Origin: Cytidiella melzeri
Lineage: Eukaryota > Basidiomycota > Agaricomycetes > Polyporales > Irpicaceae
DNA length: 27,781 nucleotides
Reading direction: 5' to 3'
NCBI GenBank assembly: GCA_022592445.1
Contig: JABYQR010000485.1
Span: forward strand, 1 to 27,781
Part shown: positions 9,690-18,739 of the stretch, piece by piece
How the letters are laid out: every line of letters begins with the position of its first letter
Numbering within the stretch: position 1 is the stretch's first letter
Translations under genes and position numbers: made by a program
The notes under the pieces: generated by a model
Database searches by the model: none
What the model saw: only the letters and a program-made list of their open reading frames with translations
What the model was told of the DNA's origin: nothing

Positions 9690-9714
9690 GGCACGTGACT
9701 CAGCTTATGTAAGA
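9690..9714 (+). repeat. LTR-like fragment interrupted by the TIR element
   Basis: GGCACGTGACTCAGCTTATG followed by TAAGAC closely matches the motif in LTR family B at about 5469-5493. It stops exactly where the terminal inverted repeat of the next element begins. With gypsy gag on the far side (13171 onward), this suggests the TIR element sits inside an old gypsy copy. Confidence 0.4.
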
Positions 9715-10145
9715 CTAATGTTAGCAAGGTCGGCAAGCGGCAAGTACAATCCCTGAAGATTGAGTGAAATATTACTGTTTGAGCCAGATTTGTAAGTAAA
9801 CTTGGTGCTGGTAGCAGCCTGAACAAGTAATTTTGTTGGGAATAGCTTCTTTGATGAGTAATGTATAGTATGTTGGTGGTTTGTCCTCACTGGAGCACAC
9901 AATCATTCATGAAAGGAGAGGGAGTGTGCTGTATTGTTTGAAGTGCACAATGGGTGTCAGTACAGAATTAAAACAAGTTTGTGGAGTAGAGCATGGAGAT
10001 TGAAATTGTTTGACATGCATCTTCTTCTTAATGGTGTTGAACTATGTTAAATGATTTAGATATGATATGGTAAACTGCAGGAGCAGGGTTACAAGTGATT
10101 ATGTTATTGATAGCAAATTGAATAAATTATATAGCATGAAATAGT
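9715..10145 (+). repeat. Left terminal inverted repeat arm
   Basis: Pairs with 12742-13170 along its whole length. Landmarks are AACAAGTAATTTTGTTGGGAA near 9822, GTTTGTCCTCACTGGAGCAC near 9878 and TTAATGGTGTTGAACTATG near 10030, each present in complement in the right arm. Confidence 0.75.
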
Positions 10146-10795
10146 TAATGATTGTAACTCCTGGTTATAGAGCAACTAGTGGTTGTGAAATTGTGTGGAA
10201 GAATCAAATGCAGTGCTTGCTGCTGATGCGACCATGTCCTGTTGATGTCTGAACTGCCTCAGCCACACTAGAACTGCCACAGGCTGTGTTTTGATGATAA
10301 CTTCATCTTAGAAAGCACCTAATGGTTGTGAAGATTTGTGGGACAATCCGATGCAATGCTTGCTGCCAATGCAACCATGTCCTGTTGATGTCTGAACTTC
10401 ATCATCCCTATTGGAACTGCCGCAGACTGTGTTCTAAGTGTAACTCCTGATTAGAGAGTAGTGGTTGTGAAACCTTGTGGACCAATCATATGCAGTGCTT
10501 GCTGCCAATGCAACCATGTACAGTTGATGTCTGAACTGCCTCACCCCCATTGCAACTGCTACAGTTGTAATTCTTGCTTAGAAAGTAATGGTTGTGAAGT
10601 TTTGTGGACCAATTGAACACAGCGCTGGCTGCTGATGAAACCATGTCCAACTGATGTCTGCACTGCCTCAGCCCCATTAAAACTGCCACAGGCTATGTTC
10701 TAATTTTAACTCCTCCTTAGAGAGCAACTAATGGTTGTGAAACTTTGTGCAACAATCTGATGCAGTGCTTGCTGCCGAGTCCTGTTGATGTCTGA
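10146..10795 (+). repeat. Satellite array A5 (about 5 units, forward)
   Basis: 142-bp-type units with anchors at about 10176, 10319, 10462, 10589 and 10729. The array ends abruptly in GATGTCTGAA, where an inverted stub of module Y (TCTTGGACAATGTAAATTTG) begins at 10798. Confidence 0.75.
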
Positions 10796-12375
10796 AACAT
10801 TCTTGGACAATGTAAATTTGTGGCTACATTAGCAGTGAATACTGCATCTGATTGTTCCACAAAGTTTCACAATTGTTAATTGCTCTCTAAGCAGGGGTTA
10901 CAATCAGAACACAGCCTGTGGCAGTTTCAATGGGGGTAAAAAAGCTCAGACAGCAGCAGGACATGGTTGCATCAGCAGCAAGCACTGCATCAAATAGAGC
11001 ACTGCCTTTGATTTTTCCATACAGTTTCACAACCATCAGTTGCTCTACAAGCAGGAGTTACAATCAGAACACAGTCTGTGGCAGTTTCAATAGGAGTGAG
11101 GCAGTTCAGACATGAACAGGACGTGGTTGCATCAGAATAAAGCACTGCCTTTGATTCTTCCATACAGTCTCACAACCACCAGCTGCTTTATAAGCATGAG
11201 TTACAATCAGAACACAGTCTGTGGCAGTTCCAATGAGGGTGATGCAGCTCAGACATCAACAGGACATGGTTGCCTCAGCAGCAAGCACTGCATCGGATTG
11301 TTCCATAAAGTTTCACAACCATTCATTGCTCTCTAAGGAGGGGTTACAATCAGAACATAGCCTGTGGTGGTTCTGATGGGGCTGAGGCAGTTCAAACATG
11401 AACAGGACGTGGTTGCATCAGCATAGAGCACTGCCTTTGATTCTTCCGTACAGTTTCGCCAGCACCAGTTGCTACATAAGTAGGAGTTACAATCAGAACA
11501 CAGTCTGTGGCAGTTCCAATAGGGGTGAGGCAGTTCAGACATCAACAGGACATGGTCGCATCAGCAGCAAGCACTGCTCTGAATTGTTGCACAAATTTTC
11601 ACAACCATTAGTTGCTCTCCAAGGAGGAGTTACAATCAGAACACTGCCTGTGGCAGTTCTAGTGGGGCTGATACAGTTGAGACATCAACAGGACGTGGTT
11701 GCATCAGCATAGAGCACTGCCTTTGATTCTTCCATACAGTTTCACAACCACCAGTTTTTTCACAAGTAGGAGATACAATCAGAACACAGCCTTTGACTGG
11801 TCTAATGGGGGTGAGGTAGCGCAGATATCAGCCGGACGTGGTTTTATCAACAGCCAGCGCTGCATTCAATTGGTCCACTAAGTTTCACAACCACTACTTT
11901 TTAAGCAAGAGTTACAACTGTGGCAGTTCCAATGGGAGTGAGGCAGTTCAGACATCAACGGTGCATGGTTGTGTTGGCAGCAAGCACTGCATTTGATTGG
12001 TCACAAGTTTTCACAAACACTTCTCCCTACGCAGGAGTTACAATCAGAACACAGTCTGTGGCAGTTCCAATAGGGGTGATGCAGCTCAGACCGTGGTTGC
12101 ATCAGCAGCAACCACTGCATCAGATTGTTCCACAAAGTTTCACAACCATTAGTTGCTCTCCAAGGAGGAGTCACAATCACAACACAGCCTGTGGCAGTTC
12201 TAGTGGGGCTGATGCAGTTCAGACATCAACAGGACGTGGTTGCATCACCATAGAGCACTGCCTTTGATTCTTTCACACAGTTTCACAACCACTAGTTGCT
12301 CTATAAGCAGGAGTTACAATCAGAACCCAGCCTGTGGCAGCTCCAATGGGGGTGAGGTAGTGCAGACATCAACAG
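10796..12375 (-). repeat. Satellite array A6 (about 11 units, reverse)
   Basis: The longest array in the window. The reverse-strand anchor (GCTCTCTAAGCAGGAGTTACAATC-like) occurs near 10880, 11038, 11180, 11324, 11468, 11611, 11755, 11897, 12020, 12153 and 12296, mostly about 143 bp apart. It faces array A5 head to head across the junction near 10796. Confidence 0.8.
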
Positions 12376-12741
12376 GACACATGTAACACATTCTAGCAAT
12401 TGATCCAATGAGACACCCTCAAGCCCTTCGTTCTTGAAGCAAGTAATTTTCTAGAATCAGCAGTGAACACTGCACAAGATTAATGGCAAGATAGATGGAG
12501 CTCCTTGCTACCACTGGTGACTACCTTCATCAATGTATGGCTCCTGTTTCCGCAACCAAATTTATCAATTGTAGTACAGTCACTTTATCCCAGATCAAGT
12601 TGCCTATCAAAGGTGTCACCAATAGCAAATGCCTGTAACACAGTCAATATTGATGACCAGATGGCTTGGCAAGGTCCTTACCAGGCACAGAATTGTTTAC
12701 CGAGGTTCTTTGTGATAACAAAGTCACAGGTGCAATTAACT
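12376..12741 (-). repeat. Repeat module X, copy 3 (inverted)
   Basis: Reverse complement of about 1770-2125, including the complement of the GTGACACCTTTGATAGGCAAC and CCATACATTGATGAAGG landmarks. It joins array A6 to the right inverted-repeat arm. Confidence 0.75.
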
Positions 12742-13170
12742 ATTTCATGCTATATGATTTATTTAATTTGCTATCAATAACAAAATCACTTGTAGCTCTG
12801 CTCTTGCAGATTAACAAATTGTATCTAGACTATTTAACATAGTTCAACACCATTAAGAAGAAGACACATGTCAACCAATCTTCTTCTCCATGCTCTACTC
12901 CACAAACTTGTTTCAATTCTGTACTCACACCCATTTTTGCACTTCAAACAATACAGCATAGTCCCTCTTTTTTCATGAATGATTGTGTGCTCCAGTGAGG
13001 ACAAACCACCAACTTACTATACATTACTCATTGGAAAAGCTATTCCCAACAAAATTACTTGTTCAGGCTTCTACCAGCACCAAGTCTACTTACGAATTTT
13101 GCTCAAAAAGTAATATTCCATTCAATCCTCAGGAATTGTACTTGCCGCTTGCCGGCCTTGCTAACGCTAG
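12742..13170 (-). repeat. Right terminal inverted repeat arm
   Basis: Complement of 9715-10145. It ends ...CCTTGCTAACGCTAG and is followed immediately by gypsy gag sequence. Confidence 0.75.
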
Positions 13171-14216
13171 TTTGATCCATCTACTCCAGCCCCCTTGTTG
13201 TCCTTGTCTGCAAGGCCTTTGTCTAATTCACCCGTCACCTCTGTCACCAGCTCTTCGTCACCAGGTCTGTTTGACTATGATGCCATAATGAAGCAGATGT
13301 CATCGCTTATGGACCAAGTCAAGCAGCTCGGCAATCAACGGAATTTTTAAAGAGGACTCCAGGTGAAACTGCACCCTTAAGACCCTCTAGAAAGACTTAC
13401 ATAGAAGAAGTGGAGGACGTTGATGAGACCCCCATGGACACAATTTTGGATAGCGCCCCTGTACTAGATATAAACCCCGCACAGCAACTTGATCCGCAGC
13501 CTCCGATTTTATTTAACAACATGTATAACTACTTCAAAATCTTGTCGTCCTGCATAGTACCAGGAATAGACCTGCTTAGCATGCACTTCCAAGTTCCTAT
13601 CACACTCAAGAGAGTATTTAGAGAACAAAGCATCAAAGCCATGATTAACTCAGGAGCCACCGCACTATTCCTAGGTCAAGATTTTGTCAATCAGCAGCTT
13701 GTACGTACGGTTCCCTTAGAGAGACATATCCCACTCCATAGCATTGATGGGACTCTAAATCAAGGAGGATGTATCACACACAGAGCAGAGCTCGAACTAC
13801 AAGTTGGAGCTATTCAAAAGAACACCACATTTTTGGTCACAGACATCGGACCAGAAGATTGCATTCTAGGTTTACCCTGGCTTCGCAAAGCAAACCCCAA
13901 GATTAATTGGGCTAGCGGAGAAATGAAACTGGAAGCCAAAGAAGACTTTGAACCATTCCAATCTATCATAGCCAATCGGAAGCAGAGACAAGCCTGGCTT
14001 AGAGCCAGTATCATCCAGGACACCAAGGAGGAGCTTTGGTCCTGTGCTAGCTTTACATACACTACAGACATTGCTGCTAAAGCCCATCAATCTAAAGAAC
14101 AACAGGCATTAAAAAGATGGTTCCAGAGGAATACCGCAGACACCAGAAAGTCTTCTCAGAAGAAGCATCACAGCGCCTCCAAGAGCACCAACCGTGGGAT
14201 CACACAATTGATCTAA
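13171..14216 (+). pseudogene. Ty3/gypsy gag remnant and aspartic protease (inactivated)
   Basis: 13173-13350 encodes a Ser/Pro-rich stretch and a DYDAIMKQMSSLMDQV segment resembling the N-terminal part of fungal gypsy Gag, ending in a stop at 13348. Most of Gag is missing. From about 13343 to 14216 a single frame encodes the retropepsin region: the flap and hydrophobic strands are recognisable, with ILGLPWL at about 13864, the usual end of the protease fold. The catalytic Asp-Ser-Gly is Asn-Ser-Gly at 13647-13655, so the protease would be dead. The frame is lost near 14110-14120, in an A-rich stretch, where the downstream polyprotein continues in another frame. Confidence 0.8.
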
Positions 14217-14231
14217 CATAGAATCCAAAGA

Positions 14232-14990
14232 TGTTCAGATCCAAGATCTACCCCATGTCTCCGAATGAACAAGTGGAGCTAGACAAGTTTATTGAGGAAA
14301 ACCCAGCAAAAGAATATATTTTCCCATCCAAGTTGCCCATGGCCTCACCGGTATTCTTTGTCAAGAGGAAGGATGGCAAGCTCCAGCTTGTTCAGGACTA
14401 TTGACGGTTGAATGACATCACAATCAAAAACCGCTACCCACTCCCCTTGGTATCAGACATTACCAATCGACTTCGTCAAGCCAAAATCTTCACTAAGTTT
14501 GACGTACGATGGGGTTACCATAACATTCGGATCAAAGAAAATGACGAATGGAAGGGTGCATTTGTGACAAACCGAGGGCTGTTTGAGCCTAAGGTGATGT
14601 TGTTTGGCATGACCAATTCTCCAGCCACGTTTCAAGCAATGATGAACTCCATCTTTGCTGATCTCATTGCGGAAGAAAGGGTCTCCGTGTACCTGGATGA
14701 CATCCTCATCTTCAGCTCAGACATCACGGAACATCAGAAACTTGTCCATGAGGTACTAGCAAAACTTGAAGCCAATGACCTGTACCTTTGCCCCGAGAAA
14801 TGCAAATTTGAACAGTCACAACTCGAGTACTTAGGTCTGGTAATTGGTAATGGAAAAATCCGCATGGACTCGGGTAAAATAGTAGCCATAACCAATTGGC
14901 CAGTACCACAGAACCTCCATGATGTACGCGGCTTTATTGGATTTGTAAACTTCTATTGATGCTTCATCAAGGATTTTGCATGACACACTT
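14232..14990 (+). pseudogene. Ty3/gypsy reverse transcriptase (inactivated)
   Basis: Clear gypsy reverse transcriptase. It shows [14 protein letters not shown] at about 14343, KNRYPLPL at about 14429, FTKFDV with the first catalytic Asp at about 14500, LFGMTNSPATFQ at about 14601, and the catalytic YLDD box at about 14690-14701, followed by ILIFS. The thumb/connection follows to NFY near 14951. The frame is broken by stops at 14402 (TGA), 14957 (TGA) and 14981 (TGA). Each falls where related elements have Arg, consistent with CGA to TGA mutation. The chain is otherwise well preserved, so the insertion is not very ancient. Confidence 0.9.
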
Positions 14991-15409
14991 GTCCCCTCCA
15001 CAAACTCACTAAGAAAGACCAGCCTTGGAAATGGGGAGAAGCACAGCAGACTGCTTTCCAGATGCTCAAAGATGCGTTTACCCTGGAGCCTATCCTAGTT
15101 ACATGGGAACCTGAATGCCCCACACGTATTGAAGTTGATGCATCTGGCTTTGCAACTGCAGGAGTTGTACTGCAGAAACTAGAGGATGGACAATGGCACC
15201 CAGCAGCGTTTTGGTATCAGTCTATGGCCGAAGCAGAACGGAACTATGAGATCTATGATCAAGAAATGCTCACTATCATCAGAGCTCTTGAAGATTGGCG
15301 CCATCACTTAAAAGGATTACCTGCGCCCTTCAAGATCATCACAGATCATTAGAATCTGCAGTACTGGCATACCGCCCAGGACCTGTCTAGACAACAAGCT
15401 CGGTGATCT
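14991..15409 (+). pseudogene. Ty3/gypsy RNase H (inactivated)
   Basis: This follows the reverse transcriptase without a gap. It includes the WKWGEAQQTAF segment near 15030, IEVDASGFATAG with the first catalytic Asp near 15135, the NYEIYDQEML segment with its Glu near 15250, and the IITDH motif near 15338. Stops at 15350 (TAG) and 15404 (TGA, probably from TGG) interrupt it. Confidence 0.85.
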
Positions 15410-15768
15410 TTGTACCTCAGCCGATTTGACGTTGTGTTAACACACAAACCCAGAAAGACCCTTACTCAAGGGGACCCATTATCCAGAGTCAGAACCTTGG
15501 AAGTTCTAGATGCATCAGACAACAAGGAACAAGTTGTACTGAAACCCAAATACTTCCAGACAATAGCTGCCTCAAGTACTCCAGAGTCAGATCTGTTAAA
15601 GTCACAAATTAAGGACATCAGTATTCGAGAAGCAGAGGTAGTCCAGGGACTAGCCAAACTTAGGAATGATGGACCCCAAAAGTTGACCAAGGTGGACTTG
15701 AGTGGGAGGAAGACAATGAACTGGTGTACTACAAAGGGAAGCTGTACATTCTAAAGGATTGAGAAGTT
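15410..15768 (+). pseudogene. Ty3/gypsy RNase H-integrase linker, truncated
   Basis: It opens with YLSRFDVVLTHKPR and a GDPLSR segment typical of the tether after gypsy RNase H. It then runs through a charged linker toward the integrase zinc-binding domain (a YYKGKLYI-like segment near 15729, in a shifted frame; frameshift about 15701). A stop lies near 15759. The sequence ends abruptly at the family A LTR, so the integrase zinc finger, catalytic core and C-terminus of this copy are absent. Confidence 0.75.
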
Positions 15769-16048
15769 TGTAGGGAGAGTGTACAATGATTGTTGTGGAG
15801 CAACTGCTGCTAGGCTGATAAACCCTAAACAAGGGTGGTGTAGAGGTGGGTGGGAGTGGAAAGGGATCTCCAATGATGACAATGAGGTCAAAGTCAATAA
15901 TAAGGAGTCAAGCAGGCACAGAGGCCTGCTACTAGCAGTGCAACTGACAGAGTTAATAGGGTATAATACTAAGTCACATGCAGTAACTCACCTAGCAGTG
16001 CAAATGACAGAGAGGTCAAGATGCAGAGCTAGGAAGAGTAAGGTCTAC

Positions 16049-16056
16049 TATATATA
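16049..16056 (-). promoter_or_regulatory. TATA box of LTR family A
   Basis: TATATATA about 500 bp into the LTR (minus strand), downstream of the U3 minisatellite and upstream of the R/U5 part shared with 1-241. Confidence 0.45.
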
Positions 16057-16138
16057 CTGTGTCTGGGTGGTCTGTGCGCAAGTTCCCACACTAGGGACTG
16101 GAGTAATTGTGGGGCTGGAGTAACTGTAGAACAATAAG

Positions 16139-16245
16139 GGACCAGGGTAACTGTCAAGGACCTGAGTAACTGTCAAGGACCTGAGTAACTGTCAAGGACC
16201 AGGGTGACTGTCAAGGACCAGGGTGACTGTCAAGGACCAGGGTAA
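16139..16245. repeat. 19-bp minisatellite in the LTR U3 region
   Basis: Five complete units of GGACCWGRGTRACTGTCAA plus a 12-bp partial unit. Units fall into two sub-variants (CCTGAGTAA, CCAGGGTGA), which suggests local expansion. It lies about 85 bp upstream of the LTR TATA box on the minus strand. Confidence 0.85.
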
Positions 16246-16350
16246 GAGAACAATAGAGTTATAACAATAGAACAATGGAACAATAGAACAATAAAACCTG
16301 GGGAAATCCCTGGGGAATCCCTATCAATGGAAGAAGAACAATAGAACAAT
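16246..16350. repeat. AACAATAG microrepeat cluster in LTR U3
   Basis: AACAATAG/AACAATGG words recur about seven times at 16249-16293 and again at 16327-16350, adjoining the 19-bp minisatellite. Confidence 0.6.
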
Positions 16351-16560
16351 AGCCTAGGTTGATCTGGAACCGCTTCAGACTGAGTCTAGGGTTTGGGTCT
16401 GGACTATTGATAAATAAGGCAGGATGTCACGTGACCCGGGTTAGGGTTAGGTCTGGTAACACTCCTAGCTGGAAAATAAGCGCTCTAGATAGGCGCCTGA
16501 GGCTGTAAACTTGTGATAATGTTGGAAAAATCCGGTCTGTTGGACTATCCATGTCATTTT

Positions 16561-16570
16561 ACCCCCCTCC
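16561..16570 (-). other. Polypurine tract of the chromovirus
   Basis: GGAGGGGGGT on the minus strand, immediately 3' of the coding stop at 16570-16572 and just before the LTR start at 16556. This is the normal primer site for plus-strand DNA synthesis. Confidence 0.6.
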
Positions 16571-16935
16571 TAAAATTCATCGCCTCGATGAACTAAGACC
16601 AGGGACTCTACCATCTGCCCACTCGAGGTCAGATGCAATAGCTTCTGTGATGTCCTTCCAACGGTTTCCAAGGAATAGAGTCGAAGAGTGCTTTGGGCAA
16701 TTTCTGAGGTGCGTTGGTATGTCTGGCGTGGAACTCTGCAATGCTCTCTTTCGCATTGGTCAGATTTACTGCAGGTTCCCACGTTACATCGCCTTCTCCA
16801 TAGCCTTTCCATTTGACTAGGTACTGCATTTGCTTCCGATAGATCCGACTGTCTAGGATCTTCTTGATTTCATAGACTTGTTGATCATCTACTATAGCAA
16901 GTCCATAAGCAGTCTCCGTCTTACAGGCGGTTGGG
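16570..16935 (-). pseudogene. Chromodomain C-terminus of a Ty3/gypsy integrase (chromovirus), truncated
   Basis: The minus strand encodes a chromodomain: VYEIKKILDSR near 16885-16855, QYLVKWKGY near 16830-16805 and TWEPAVNL near 16790-16770, all three blocks in order. In chromoviruses this domain at the end of integrase guides insertion toward modified histones. The frame continues AEFHARH and then shifts near 16640; the true tail (LVLVHRGDEF) ends at a stop at 16570-16572 in another frame. Homology stops upstream at about 16935, where unrelated DNA (the S repeat) begins, so the rest of integrase is absent. The longer open frame to 17321 is not retrotransposon sequence. Confidence 0.85.
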
Positions 16936-17099
16936 AGTATCGAGAACGGCGTGCCAGTACGGTGAGTGATGGCGACAGACGTTATTGGAGAGGGTGTCTG
17001 CGAAGGAGAGGGACACCAAGGAATGATAAAGAGCACACTAAGAATAGAGCAAGAGGCGATAGCACTCAGACGCTGTCCAGAACGCTTCGACAGAGGTAC

Positions 17100-17330
17100 A
17101 GCCTGAGGCACGTACCAATGTATATGTATATGGACGGAGGAATCCCACGCTCCTTCATGGGAATTAATATTCCTGACGTTAGCTGCGAATCTGCAACAAC
17201 CGCGAACAAAGCACAAACCTCGCAGGAAAGAGAGGGGCAGGTTCAGCAAGACAATGCACATGTACCATGTACGCTGTCTGTGTTGATAGCGTGGGCCACT
17301 AACGCAGCCAGCAACCGTCACTGGCCCCTG
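17100..17330. repeat. Duplicated segment S, copy 1
   Basis: Around 17195-17285 (ACAACCGCGAACAAAGCACA, then AACCTCGCAGGAAAGAGAGG, then CAGCAAGACAATGCACATGT) matches 18392-18470. It is the left partner of a tandem S-R-S'-R' duplication. Confidence 0.55.
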
Positions 17331-17577
17331 GCGTACGCCATGTTGCGTTTATCGAATGGACCCTAAGTGGTTCAGTGGCGACTGAGACGTCCTCATCGCC
17401 TCGCGACGATACTAACTTACGAGGGTCTGGGGAATAGCGCGTGAACAGGTTAGCACAGATCAGTATTAAAGTTGCTCACCTTGAGAATTTCCCGCCAGTG
17501 CTCAATTCCGACCTGACTGAGCCTGCGCCTTGCTGATATCCTAGCAGCCGCAATAATTCACGGCCGACCATTTGATG
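17331..17577. other. Unassigned CpG-rich sequence
   Basis: I see no gene or repeat here. Confidence 0.3.
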
Positions 17578-18240
17578 TTGTCCGAGTCGTTGTTGCAAAG
17601 TTGGTGGTGGCGCCGGAGGTGATCGTGTTATCAATAGTCACTGATGTTCCCTCACGCTAATCGCTAATGTCACAACATGTCACAAATAGTGACAAGCTCT
17701 TGTAGCCGGTTTGCACAGCAACACTTCACATTGTTTCTGTAAGCTATTTCCTACTGGTAGAAAGCTGATATAGGTATTATTTTGCTTGAGGTTTGTGTCA
17801 AACGGACGAATATTGATCAAAGTGATATTGTTTTGCTCTCCGCACCTCAAGCGCCTATTGTGTCACAGAGCGCGCTTGCATGACTTTGTGCAATCAGCAC
17901 GCTTCAGCTGATCGTGCCAGTGTCTAGAGACATTCATCCCGGCCATCTTCCTTCATCCCTTCCACCACGGTGCCCTGACGCAGCCCATCGATGAGCTGCT
18001 CTCTGAACTCTGTGTGTGCCGTTCATCCTCTACACTAATGACTTACTCGATTGTCCTAAATTTCAGGCGACGATTCCATTCCTCAAAGCCACAAGCCTCA
18101 CCGTCAAGATATTGCGTGGGCAGAGGTAGCTAACCTTCTCAGTCGTCGCAGTCATGCAAAAACACCCACCTCTGGAAAATGAAACACGAGGGTCTTGAGT
18201 CCTCTCTCGCTAACTTAACACTCTCCGGTTCGTGGCCGAC
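17578..18240 (+). repeat. Duplicated segment R, copy 1
   Basis: Homologous to 19666-20500, and in part to 21888-22030. Landmarks are a TGTCACA cluster (17670-17695), ATTTCCTACTGGTAGAAAGC near 17747, AATATTGATCAAAGTGATAT near 17810, CCTCAAGCGCCTATTG near 17846, then pseudogene exons. Confidence 0.7.
17965..18195 (+). pseudogene. Gene fragment of unknown family, copy 1
   Basis: Two coding-like patches are conserved with the copy at 20045-20468. The first encodes GALTxxxDxLLSEL and stops at a GTGTGT...TTTCAG intron-like stretch (about 18009-18065). The second encodes WAEVANLLSRRSHAKTPTSG before a TGA near 18180. Compared with copy 2, about 100 bp between the patches are missing. I do not recognise the protein. 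Conservation of the same frame in both copies argues that it was once coding. Confidence 0.45.
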
Positions 18241-18329
18241 AGATCATGTCAGTGCTGGAGAGCAGTAAGCTGAGATATACCCAGCTAGAGAGGTGCACCG
18301 TGTAGGTAAGTACCGATCAGTATTGAATC

Positions 18330-18494
18330 AGCCAAACTCACCCTTCATCCGACCACCATATCCTCTACCGGAGACCACCACCGCAAGCCGCGACAACAGC
18401 GAAGGAAGAACAAACCTCGCAGAGAGAGTGAGGCGGGTCCAGCAAGACAACGCACATGTACACTGTCTGTGCCCAACTTGGCCAGCTTGCGCAG
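18330..18494. repeat. Duplicated segment S, copy 2
   Basis: Matches 17150-17290, best over AAACCTCGCAGAGAGAGTGA and the following GGTCCAGCAAGACAACGCAC. It precedes a longer spacer and the second R copy. Confidence 0.55.
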
Positions 18495-18625
18495 TCTTCG
18501 TTCGCACAACAAGCATGGTAAGATTTTGGGAAAGGCCGTGGCGGAAGGCAAGATGTACGGTGTACGCGCCGGACGCTGACATAGATTGTGCTAGGGATTG
18601 TGCTAGGATTGTCGTGATATGAGCT

Positions 18626-18631
18626 TATATA
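18626..18631 (+). promoter_or_regulatory. Possible TATA box and CT-rich leader
   Basis: TATATA lies about 114 bp before an ATG at 18740. A pyrimidine-rich stretch (18670-18730) lies between them, a common fungal promoter layout. Confidence 0.3.
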
Positions 18632-18739
18632 GCGGTCTGATAGGCTCACCATCGATGTTGCTTGCAAACACGTTTCCCTCTCATCTACCGGAAGGCTTCG
18701 CTCCTAACTTCTCCTACAGACTTCTCTACCGCACAAATC

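Larger units (their letters stand above)
9715..13170. mobile_element. Long-TIR (foldback-like) non-autonomous element, 3.46 kb
   Basis: The two ends are long inverted repeats of about 430 bp (9715-10145 and 12742-13170), roughly 90% alike by eye. Both start CTARYGTTAGCAAGGYCGGCAA when read inward. Between them lie satellite array A5 (forward), a stub of inverted module Y, satellite array A6 (reverse) and inverted module X, so much of the interior is also self-complementary. No transposase is encoded. Reading frames in the two arms keep only about 75% residue identity, so the arms are not under protein selection. I found no convincing target duplication: TAAGA precedes the left end and TTTGA follows the right. 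The left flank is LTR-like and the right flank is gypsy gag. It is most simply a non-autonomous TIR transposon, but an inverted duplication of repeat DNA is also possible. Confidence 0.6.
15769..16556 (-). repeat. Complete Ty3/gypsy 3' LTR (family A)
   Basis: Read on the minus strand it runs from TGACATGGATAGTCC at 16556 to ...CCCTACA at 15769 (788 bp, TG...CA). A G-rich polypurine tract (16561-16570 in complement) lies directly before its start, followed upstream by the chromodomain coding end, so this is a 3' LTR. A TATA box lies at 16049-16056. U3 carries a 19-bp minisatellite. The last 240 bp match 1-241 of the window. Confidence 0.8.

Noticed and set aside
9705..9902. 65-residue frame on the minus strand in the left TIR arm, with a counterpart at 12983-13180 in the right arm
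   Set aside because: The arms are about 90% alike in DNA, but the two peptides differ at about a quarter of residues. This indicates no protein-level selection, so they are by-products of the inverted repeat.
10900..12270. Several 60-115 codon open frames in array A6 with repeated NQNTVCGSS-like peptides
   Set aside because: The peptide repeats simply reflect translation of the 142-bp satellite, whose period is not a multiple of three, so no continuous repeat protein could be encoded.
16430..16460. GGGTTAGGGTTAGG resembling telomere repeats
   Set aside because: Only two TTAGGG words, located inside the U3 part of a complete LTR; no telomeric array.
16936..17321. N-terminal extension of the chromodomain frame on the minus strand
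   Set aside because: The DNA here belongs to duplicated segment S, not to a retrotransposon integrase; the open frame across the junction is accidental.
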